From NCBI GenBank assembly GCA_027016475.1, contig JALUTL010000370.1:1-8260 (forward strand): a stretch of 8,260 bases of DNA, written 5' to 3'. The DNA is from Candidatus Heimdallarchaeota archaeon. GTDB taxonomy: Archaea; Asgardarchaeota; Heimdallarchaeia; Heimdallarchaeales; Kariarchaeaceae. Position 1 is the stretch's first letter. Each line of letters begins with the position of its first letter. Below the pieces are notes generated by a model. It saw only the letters and a program-made list of their open reading frames with translations, did not search any database and was not told the DNA's origin. The position numbers and the translations under genes are program-made. This document shows, in pieces, positions 1 to 5,357 of this stretch.

Positions 1-918
1 GTGCTTGATTGGGGGTATGTGCGGATTGGCTCCGCCGATGCCCGCTCACGAACTACTGGAACCGTACAGGTTGCTGTTTTGGATACCGGTGTTGACTACG
101 ATCATCCTGACCTGCAGGGCGTTGTTGTCTGGTGCTATTCCGCAATCAAAAGAACAGAGGGTTGCAATCGCAATTCAGATGACAGTGATGGACATGGAAC
201 CCATGTTGCCGGAACAATTGCTGCCATAGACAACGGTGAAGGCATTGTTGGTGCTGCAGCTGGCTACGTAGAAATTTACAATGTAAAAGTTCTTGGCAAG
301 CGAGGTGGTGACTGGAATGATTTGGCTCATGCCATCCGCGTTGCCGCAGAAGGGCCTGATGGTGTTCTTGGAACTCCCGATGATGCAGAAGTCATTTCCA
401 TGAGTCTTGGTGGCGACATCAGCAATTATCCTGATCTCCAACAGCTTCTTCAGGATGCAATTGATTATGCCCGTTCTGGTGGTTCCGCTGTAGTGGCCGC
501 TGCTGGAAATGAAGGAACCTGTGAAGCAGGAGACGTTCAGCATTCTTGGCCTGCTGAAAACAATGGTGTAATCACTGTTGGTGCAACTGGCATTTATGCA
601 AATGGTGCTTTCCAGAGAGAATATACTGGTGCTGAAGAGGACGTCATGCCCTGCTTCTCAAATGAAATGCCTCCTGGCGTGGTTGATGTTTCTGCTCCCG
701 GTGTCTATATCACTTCATTGAAGAGAGGTGGTGGCACAACTGAAATGAGTGGAACTTCGATGGCTACACCATATGTTTCCGCAACTGTTGCACTTTTGAT
801 GGCCAATGGCCTTTCAAATGATCAGGCACTTTCAAGGCTGAAAGCAACCGCGATTGACATGGGATATCCATCTACCCTCCAAGGTGCTGGATTGATCAAT
901 GCTGCTGCGGCCGTATAG
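1..918 (+). CDS. Subtilisin-like serine protease (peptidase S8), 5' end missing
   Basis: Subtilase catalytic domain, which hydrolyses peptide bonds with an Asp-His-Ser triad. Counting from the first codon in the window, the triad is visible: Asp28 in AVLDTGVD, His65 in DGHGTHVAGT and Ser253 in SGTSMATP, with oxyanion-hole Asn170 in AAAGNEG. The reading frame is open at the left edge. The GTG at position 1 is only an in-frame codon: a subtilase should have a signal peptide and a propeptide before the WGYVRIG segment, so both probably lie outside the window. The protein stops right after the usual end of the catalytic fold (GAGLINAAAAV), so no C-terminal sorting or beta-sandwich domain is fused. 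Four cysteines (45, 55, 174, 218) could form two disulfides, which fits an exported enzyme (inference). Substrate unknown. Family assignment is secure; secretion is inferred. Confidence 0.95.
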   Translation: MLDWGYVRIGSADARSRTTGTVQVAVLDTGVDYDHPDLQGVVVWCYSAIKRTEGCNRNSDDSDGHGTHVAGTIAAIDNGEGIVGAAAGYVEIYNVKVLGKRGGDWNDLAHAIRVAAEGPDGVLGTPDDAEVISMSLGGDISNYPDLQQLLQDAIDYARSGGSAVVAAAGNEGTCEAGDVQHSWPAENNGVITVGATGIYANGAFQREYTGAEEDVMPCFSNEMPPGVVDVSAPGVYITSLKRGGGTTEMSGTSMATPYVSATVALLMANGLSNDQALSRLKATAIDMGYPSTLQGAGLINAAAAV

Positions 919-930
919 AACTAAATCCTC

Positions 931-940
931 ATATTGAATT
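931..940 (+). promoter_or_regulatory. Weak TATA-like element before the Sel1-like repeat gene
   Basis: ATATTGAATT is centred about 27 nt before the ATG at 963, the spacing seen for stronger boxes elsewhere in the window, but it is a poor match to an archaeal TATA box. A more A/T-rich run (ATTAAATTAA, 949-958) lies too close to the ATG to direct transcription of the full gene. Read-through from the protease gene 44 bp upstream is also possible. Confidence 0.3.
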
Positions 941-962
941 GATTGATCATTAAATTAACAAT

Positions 963-1991
963 ATGGATGCATCAACCAAAGAGACAATTGCCACATTATA
1001 CTCGTATGCCGCTCAAGGAGATATAGAATCAATGGTTCAACTCGGCAAGCTGCTGATGTCCGAAGATGAACTTGATGAAGCCGAAAAATGGCTTAAACAG
1101 GCCTCTCGGCAAACCTCTGCTGCATTTTTACCTCTGGGAGAACTTTCTCTGAAACAAAATAACTTGGAAGACGCCATGATGTGGTACCGAAAGGCCGCTG
1201 AAGAGGGAAACCAAACAGCTATGATCAATTTGGGCTTTTTGTTGAAGCAGAAAGGGGAAATAAAGCAGGCCGAGAACTGGTACCTCTTGGCTGCAAATCA
1301 GGGAAATACTGAGGCGATGTACAATTTGGGTGTCCTCTTGGTTGAAAAGAATGAATTGGTGTCTGGACGAAAATGGTTGCAGAAGGCGGGGAAAAATGGA
1401 AACTCTGATGCATGGATTGCATTGGGTGAAACATACCGTCAAGTCCATGACTACGAAAACGCAGTCAAATATTATGAACAGGCAAAAATTGCTGAGAACC
1501 CTCATGCATATGCCTTTTTGCTTGAGGTGTATCTGGCAACGAACAACCTTTCCATGGCTGAAAAAATTGCCCGGGAAGGAATGGAAAATGGGGATTTAGA
1601 TTCTCTTTCAAACCTTGGATTTATTTTGGTGGCGCAAGAACGGCTGGAAGAAGCCGAACAGGTTCTCAAGAAAGGAGCGGAACAAGGACATTCAAACTCT
1701 GCATACAATTTGGCCTCACTATATGCGCTTCTGGAACGGATGGATGAAGCAATGTCTCTTTTTGCACAATTGGCGTCCTATGGTCATCTTAACGCTCAGG
1801 TTTCCTATGGAACACTCCTCTACGAACAGGGTGAAAAGGACGAAGGGATCCGGTGGTTGGAGGAAGCTGCAATCAAAGGAAACAAAGAGGCAATGAACCT
1901 TTTGGCCGAAATATATGAGGAACTTGGTGACCACACAAAGGCAGAGGAATGGAAGGTCAAATCAAATTTGGATGAACACCTGAGATTCTAA
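963..1991 (+). CDS. Sel1/TPR-like repeat protein with ten 32-residue repeats
   Basis: Alpha-helical solenoid of 342 aa, expected to act as a protein-protein interaction scaffold; partner unknown. From residue 19 it divides cleanly into ten units, nine of exactly 32 residues and one (the second) of 31, each of the form G-N/D-x-x-A-M-x-x-L-G...E-A-x-x-W-x-x-x-A. Only 18 residues precede the first unit and 5 follow the last, so nearly the whole protein is repeat. There is no signal peptide or membrane segment, so it is probably cytosolic. The unit is shorter than a classical TPR (34) or Sel1 repeat (about 36), but the consensus is Sel1/TPR-like. The ATG at 963 is preferred because it gives a complete N-terminal helix; there is no Shine-Dalgarno sequence. 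The stop is followed at once by a T run. Fold call is secure; cellular role is not. Confidence 0.9.
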   Translation: MDASTKETIATLYSYAAQGDIESMVQLGKLLMSEDELDEAEKWLKQASRQTSAAFLPLGELSLKQNNLEDAMMWYRKAAEEGNQTAMINLGFLLKQKGEIKQAENWYLLAANQGNTEAMYNLGVLLVEKNELVSGRKWLQKAGKNGNSDAWIALGETYRQVHDYENAVKYYEQAKIAENPHAYAFLLEVYLATNNLSMAEKIAREGMENGDLDSLSNLGFILVAQERLEEAEQVLKKGAEQGHSNSAYNLASLYALLERMDEAMSLFAQLASYGHLNAQVSYGTLLYEQGEKDEGIRWLEEAAIKGNKEAMNLLAEIYEELGDHTKAEEWKVKSNLDEHLRF

Positions 1992-1997
1992 TTTTTT
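1992..1997 (+). terminator. T-tract, probable archaeal intrinsic terminator
   Basis: TTTTTT follows directly on the TAA stop of the Sel1-like gene, and a further T/C-rich stretch runs over about 2034-2064. Archaeal RNA polymerase terminates at U-rich stretches without needing a hairpin, so this fits; no strong hairpin is evident. Confidence 0.45.
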
Positions 1998-2067
1998 CAC
2001 TCTGGCCCTGGCTATCTTTTGGCTGAACTGAAATCTTTCTTCTATCTTCTGCGACTTTTGCTTTAGA

Positions 2068-2075
2068 TTTATTAA
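2068..2075 (+). promoter_or_regulatory. TATA-like box for the UbiA gene
   Basis: TTTATTAA is centred about 38 nt before the ATG at 2109. With the usual archaeal spacing of about 25 nt to the start of transcription, this predicts a short 5' leader of about a dozen nucleotides, unlike the leaderless arrangement of the neighbours. Confidence 0.45.
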
Positions 2076-2108
2076 CTTGAGTGTTGCAACGATATTTGAC
2101 GGCAACCA

Positions 2109-3017
2109 ATGACAGTGAAGGATTATTTTTTGCTGCTACGCCCCATAAATGTCGGAATGATTGTTGCAATGACTGTTGCTGGAATGTGGTTCGGCAATCC
2201 AGTGTTTCAGTTTCCAAAGACTTTGATTGAATACGCGATTGGTATACTTGTGGCAATTGCATATACTGGCATTGCAATGGTACACAACGATATTCTTGAT
2301 ATCGAAATTGATCGAATCAATGCACCACATAGGGCCCTTCCCGCAGGCCGTATTACCACAAAAGGTGCAACAATCTATATGGGCGTTCTTTTTGCAGTGG
2401 GTACATTTTTCGGCACCCTTCTGCGTGTAGAAAGCGTTATCATTATGTTTGTGACACTTGTCCTTTCCCTGCTCTACAATTGGAAACTTAAAAAAACAGG
2501 TTTTCTTGGGAATTTAACCGTTGGCTATACTGCTACTTCTGCATTTATCTATGGTGATGCGGTAAGTGCAGGATTTGTCCACTTTTGGCCTCCTTCAGAG
2601 TGGAATGCTTCAATATACCTTTTCCTGATATCCGCATTGCTCAACACAAGCCGTGAAGTATGCAAGGGCATAATGGACACTGAAGGTGATCGCAAATACG
2701 GTGTGAAGACAATTGCTGTGAAATATGGTTCCAGCTATGCGGCCAAATTTGTCTTGTTTCTCAACTTTTTGGCATTGATGCTTGCAGTGATTCCTGTTGT
2801 ACAAAGTGTTTTTGGACCAGTGTTCATCCTTGCAGCCGTTTCCTTTGTAGCCCTGATGTTGATGAATGGTGTTCCTCTCATTAAATCACCAAACTACAGG
2901 AATGCCAAAAGGTTCAAGGATCACCTTCATCCGATAATGCTGTTGGCACTAATCCTTGTCATTGTCGACATAATTTTGGGAGACATTCTTCATTTTTACG
3001 ACACGCTCGGACTCTAG
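2109..3017 (+). CDS. UbiA-family prenyltransferase, probable digeranylgeranylglyceryl phosphate synthase
   Basis: Integral membrane prenyltransferase of 302 aa with about eight or nine hydrophobic segments. The likely reaction is transfer of the second geranylgeranyl group onto geranylgeranylglyceryl phosphate, the second ether-bond step of archaeal membrane lipid synthesis (EC 2.5.1.42). The first Asp-rich motif is intact, N60-D61-x-x-D64-x-x-x-D68, followed by the N-x-P-x-R-x-L-P-x-G continuation (71-80) typical of the archaeal enzymes. The second motif has D190-x-x-x-D194 within MDTEGDRKYGVKT. These Asp residues bind the Mg-diphosphate. One oddity is K186-G187, where archaeal synthases usually have Lys-Asp. 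Length is normal. A paralogous UbiA enzyme with another acceptor cannot be excluded, so no gene symbol is given. The ATG at 2109 places the first helix (LLLRPINVG) near the N-terminus as expected. Confidence 0.85.
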   Translation: MTVKDYFLLLRPINVGMIVAMTVAGMWFGNPVFQFPKTLIEYAIGILVAIAYTGIAMVHNDILDIEIDRINAPHRALPAGRITTKGATIYMGVLFAVGTFFGTLLRVESVIIMFVTLVLSLLYNWKLKKTGFLGNLTVGYTATSAFIYGDAVSAGFVHFWPPSEWNASIYLFLISALLNTSREVCKGIMDTEGDRKYGVKTIAVKYGSSYAAKFVLFLNFLALMLAVIPVVQSVFGPVFILAAVSFVALMLMNGVPLIKSPNYRNAKRFKDHLHPIMLLALILVIVDIILGDILHFYDTLGL

Positions 3018-3037
3018 CTTCCACACAAGAAGATTGA

Positions 3038-3046
3038 TTTAAATAA
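3038..3046 (+). promoter_or_regulatory. TATA box for the small GTPase gene
   Basis: TTTAAATAA is a close match to the archaeal TATA consensus, centred 25 nt before the ATG at 3067. This spacing predicts that transcription starts at or next to the start codon (leaderless mRNA). It lies in the 49-bp gap after the UbiA gene, so the GTPase has its own promoter. Confidence 0.7.
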
Positions 3047-3066
3047 GGAAATGCTAAGTTATACAT

Positions 3067-3606
3067 ATGGAACATTCTACAAAGGGCTTGCACAAAATAG
3101 TTATTCTTGGCACCCCCCGTGCAGGCAAAACAACCCTCATGATCAAGCTTTCCGGAAAGGAAGTGGAAGAAAAAGAGGTCAAGTCCACAATCGGTGTCGA
3201 TTTCCATGTTGTTCAATTTGAACAGGACAACATCAAGCTTCAAGTTTGGGACTACGCTGGTCAAGCACACTTCAGAAACGCGGGAATTTTCCAAGATATG
3301 GTACAGGGAGCTTCGGCATTTCTTTTCTGCTATGATACCAGCAATACAACATCAATTGAAGAAATAGATGCTTGGGTGGAAATCGCAAAATCCCACCCCA
3401 AATTCAAAAGTACCCTTCGCTATCTGGTCGGACTAAAGGTTGATTTGACCAGCAAAGGGCAACAGATCGCCCTGAACAATCTTATCCAAAAGTATCTTGG
3501 TGGAGAGATTATCCAAAAGCATTTCCTGATTTCGTCAAAGGAAGAGTTAGGGATTGATATCATGAAAGAACAGTTGGTTGATGACCTTTCTTCCCTAGTA
3601 CCCTAG
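3067..3606 (+). CDS. Ras/Rab-like small GTPase with altered G4 motif
   Basis: Single-domain small GTPase of 179 aa, a GTP/GDP switch. Visible motifs: P-loop G15-TPRA-GKT (G1); Thr41 in STIGVDF, a Rab-like switch I (G2); W61-DYAGQ66 (G3), with Gln66 at the position of Ras Gln61; LVGLKVDL at 120-127 (G4); and SSK at 156-158 (G5). In G4 the normal N-K-x-D reads L123-K-V-D126: the Asp that recognises guanine is kept but the Asn is replaced by Leu. The C-terminus (SSLVP) has no cysteine, so there is no lipidation signal and the protein is probably cytosolic or recruited by a partner. The gene has its own TATA box and probably a leaderless mRNA. It converges with the DUF302 gene, the two coding regions overlapping by 12 bp. 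The possible longin-like gene starts about 500 bp downstream. Family call is secure; pathway unknown. Confidence 0.93.
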   Translation: MEHSTKGLHKIVILGTPRAGKTTLMIKLSGKEVEEKEVKSTIGVDFHVVQFEQDNIKLQVWDYAGQAHFRNAGIFQDMVQGASAFLFCYDTSNTTSIEEIDAWVEIAKSHPKFKSTLRYLVGLKVDLTSKGQQIALNNLIQKYLGGEIIQKHFLISSKEELGIDIMKEQLVDDLSSLVP

Positions 3607-4005
3607 ACTTGCAATTTCATCCAGCACTTCAACCATTATACTTTCCACTTCTTTTGCAATTTGGTCAATTTGGCCGTTGTTGATCATCTCCATTGCCACA
3701 GTAGGGTTCATGGCAGAAACAGTCAAAGTTCCCTCATCATTTGCATAAACTACTACATTGCAAGGAAGAAGCACCCCCACATTTGGCTCAACGGACAATG
3801 CCTTGTGGGCTCTTGGTGGATTGCATGCCCCCAAAATGACGTAGGGTTTTGTTTCGATACCCAACTTTTCCTTCAGAGTATTTTTGACATCGATTCTGGT
3901 CAGTATCCCAAAACCTTTCTCTTTCAGCTTGTCAACAACGACCTGTTCCACCACATCAAATTTTTCTTGGGATGATTGTAGCTTTCTCTCGATTGCATAG
4001 CTCAT
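3595..4005 (-). CDS. DUF302 family protein
   Basis: Small soluble protein of 136 aa that I recognise as a DUF302 domain. Hallmarks are GACNPPRAHKAL (59-70), the GVLLPCNVVVY strand (77-87) and the late motif VSAMNP (96-101). It has conserved-looking C61, H67 and C82. The biochemical function of the family is not established, so none is assigned. The ATG at 4005 is the natural start, giving MSYAIERKL followed by a first helix, and a TATA box lies 25-26 nt upstream, implying a leaderless mRNA. The gene is transcribed divergently from the longin-like gene and convergently with the GTPase gene, whose last 12 bp overlap its own. A palindrome between TATA box and start suggests repression at this promoter. 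No signal peptide or membrane segment is seen. Confidence 0.88.
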   Translation of the reverse strand: MSYAIERKLQSSQEKFDVVEQVVVDKLKEKGFGILTRIDVKNTLKEKLGIETKPYVILGACNPPRAHKALSVEPNVGVLLPCNVVVYANDEGTLTVSAMNPTVAMEMINNGQIDQIAKEVESIMVEVLDEIASLGY

Positions 4006-4012
4006 ATGATGC

Positions 4013-4030
4013 TATTGTAATTTCACAATA
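4013..4030. promoter_or_regulatory. Candidate operator: perfect 6-6-6 inverted repeat
   Basis: TATTGT (4013-4018), a 6-nt spacer and ACAATA (4025-4030) form a perfect inverted repeat of 18 bp. It lies between the DUF302 start codon (4005) and that gene's TATA box (4026-4035), with the right arm overlapping the box. A dimeric helix-turn-helix repressor bound here would block TBP/TFB or RNA polymerase. An outer 7-bp repeat, ATGATGC (4006-4012) and GCATCAT (4039-4045), encloses it. The binding protein is not identifiable from this window. Confidence 0.5.
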
Positions 4031-4035
4031 TAAAT
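4026..4035 (-). promoter_or_regulatory. TATA box for the DUF302 gene
   Basis: Read on the minus strand this is ATTTATATTG, centred 25-26 nt before the ATG at 4005, the spacing of a leaderless archaeal promoter. It sits back to back with a plus-strand A/T-rich box at 4045-4054. Confidence 0.65.
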
Positions 4036-4044
4036 GTGGCATCA

Positions 4045-4054
4045 TTTAATTTAA
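4045..4054 (+). promoter_or_regulatory. TATA-like box for the longin-like gene
   Basis: TTTAATTTAA is centred near 4050, predicting transcription from about 4075 and a leader of about 50 nt before the GTG at 4124. It also argues against translation starting at the TTG at 4067, which would lie before the transcript begins. Confidence 0.4.
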
Positions 4055-4095
4055 CTACTTTGTGAATTGTTTCTCAATTTCTCTAACAGAAATGG

Positions 4096-4103
4096 TTATA
4101 ATG
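4096..4103 (+). promoter_or_regulatory. Alternative TATA-like box for the longin-like gene
   Basis: TTATAATG is centred about 24-25 nt before the GTG at 4124, the leaderless spacing seen for the other genes here. It is a weaker A/T match than the box at 4045-4054, so which one is used is open. Confidence 0.35.
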
Positions 4104-4123
4104 GTGTAATTTGGGGCGATAAT

Positions 4124-5308
4124 GTGGATTCATTGATGGATGACATTTTGCGACTCTTGGAGCATCGTGCATTGCAAATGGCCTTCCAAAAAATTACTCT
4201 GAATTTGGATTCATTTCACTCTGTTGAACTTCTGGAAAACCTGTTCTACACCTTGAAGGAAATAACCGATCAAATAGATCCAAAGGACAAAAAATTGAAA
4301 AGCCAAGCTGTCCGAACTCTCTCAAAGGTAGGGTTTGCAATTTTCACTGAATCCTCTGAAAAAGGGAAGACGTTACTGCATAGTCTGTTTCCTCAATTGC
4401 TGGCTTTAGGAAAGGGATATTTTGCAGATGGCAATTTTTTTTTGGCGGAACAATTGCTGACCAATTCCCATATGCTTGCTGAAACCATAGGGTCAGATCG
4501 ATACATGGTGATTTTTGCGAAATATCTGATCTTGTCGCAATTAGGATATTTTCATGATATCGCACGGGCTGCCAATATGTATCGATATTTTGGTGATATC
4601 GAAAGAGGCATAGGTTTAGCGTGGCGTGCCCTCGTATTGAGTTTGGACATCATAATGAGATGTACAAACTATGGATTGGACTTGGTCAATATTGTACGGC
4701 AAATCAAGTCTTCATTCTATATCTGCCAAAGCATCCTGCTTGAAATCAATGATGACACGGCTCCAGTTGTGGAGCTTAAGCTTCATGAACTTTTTGATGT
4801 CTATGAACTTCTGTCTGATGATGTACCTGATACCTACGAACAAATTGCAAATTGGGTTGCCACTCATCGTGAATCACTCCAATTTCTCATCCCACAGGAG
4901 TCTCCGTCTATCCTAATTCTCAAGGATGATGGGCGGGTTCTACATTATGTGTCAATCACACAGGATCTGCATTCCAATCTCGAACCGTTTGCACATTTGG
5001 TTGGAGGGGTGTTGACTGCCATCAATTCAATTTTCGTCGAACAGCATCGAAAATTGGGAGGTGCAATCAGAGAAATCGTCACTGCCGAAAAAATCATCTA
5101 CATTGCCAGTCGTGCCCAAGTGAACGTCGCCATCTTCTGTGACTTTCTTTCGGAAGACCTAATCAAATTTTCTGAAAATTTAGCTGATGATCTTCAGTTC
5201 CGCTATTCACACTTCCTTAAAGAATGGAAGGGCAACGAATCCTCACTGAAAGACATGCGCGATTTCATAAATAATACAATACTTGACACCTTCTTCAAAG
5301 AAAGATAG
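4124..5308 (+). CDS. Helical protein with C-terminal longin/roadblock-like region
   Basis: Protein of 394 aa from the GTG at 4124; I do not recognise it as a named family. The first roughly 255 residues look all-helical, perhaps degenerate TPR-like pairs (LAEQLLTNSHMLAETIG, then GIGLAWRALVLSLDIIM). The remainder changes character. ILILKDDGRVLHYVSIT (about 263-279) looks like two beta strands, then comes GGVLTAINS (294-302) in a helix, GGAIREI, further strands (KIIYIAS, NVAIFCDFL) and a C-terminal helix pair. This strand-helix-strand order resembles the longin/roadblock-like domains common in Asgard archaea, which bind small GTPases in eukaryotes. The start is uncertain: TTG 4067 would precede the likely transcript, while GTG 4124 and ATG 4136 are both plausible. 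It has no signal peptide or membrane segment. Being real coding DNA is secure; the domain call is tentative. Confidence 0.8.
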   Translation: MDSLMDDILRLLEHRALQMAFQKITLNLDSFHSVELLENLFYTLKEITDQIDPKDKKLKSQAVRTLSKVGFAIFTESSEKGKTLLHSLFPQLLALGKGYFADGNFFLAEQLLTNSHMLAETIGSDRYMVIFAKYLILSQLGYFHDIARAANMYRYFGDIERGIGLAWRALVLSLDIIMRCTNYGLDLVNIVRQIKSSFYICQSILLEINDDTAPVVELKLHELFDVYELLSDDVPDTYEQIANWVATHRESLQFLIPQESPSILILKDDGRVLHYVSITQDLHSNLEPFAHLVGGVLTAINSIFVEQHRKLGGAIREIVTAEKIIYIASRAQVNVAIFCDFLSEDLIKFSENLADDLQFRYSHFLKEWKGNESSLKDMRDFINNTILDTFFKER

Positions 5309-5327
5309 ATTTTCTGTTGTACAAATC

Positions 5328-5337
5328 CTTATTATTC
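5328..5337 (+). promoter_or_regulatory. TATA-like box for the HEAT-like gene
   Basis: CTTATTATTC is centred 25-26 nt before the ATG at 5358, again leaderless spacing. It lies in the 49-bp gap after the longin-like gene. An 8-bp palindrome, TTGTACAA (5317-5324), sits just upstream. Confidence 0.45.
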
Positions 5338-5357
5338 ACTTCATTCAATTATAGACA

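Noticed and set aside
1..3. GTG at position 1 as the true start of the protease
   Set aside because: It would leave no signal peptide or propeptide, and the frame is open to the window edge, so truncation is the simpler reading.
175..543. Minus-strand frame of 122 codons opposite the protease gene
   Set aside because: Low-complexity, Ser/Thr/Ile-rich translation with no recognisable motif, fully inside a gene with an intact catalytic triad.
1128..1505. Minus-strand frame of 125 codons opposite the Sel1-like gene
   Set aside because: Its composition is the complement of a regular repeat gene; the plus-strand repeats are unambiguous.
1992..2108. Search of the longest intergenic gap for a tRNA or small RNA
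   Set aside because: No cloverleaf, T-loop consensus or stable hairpin is seen; the gap is T/C-rich with one TATA-like box.
1957..2277. Minus-strand frame spanning the Sel1-like/UbiA gap
   Set aside because: Gln/Ser-rich translation without motifs, overlapping the start of a well-supported prenyltransferase and its TATA-like box.
3661..3975. Plus-strand frame of 104 codons opposite DUF302
   Set aside because: No family features; the minus-strand DUF302 motifs and its TATA box explain the region.
4435..4443. Run of nine T inside the longin-like gene, as a possible frameshift or internal terminator
   Set aside because: The frame continues cleanly on both sides (NFFLAEQLL), so there is no sign of an indel. 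Transcript slippage or termination cannot be judged here.
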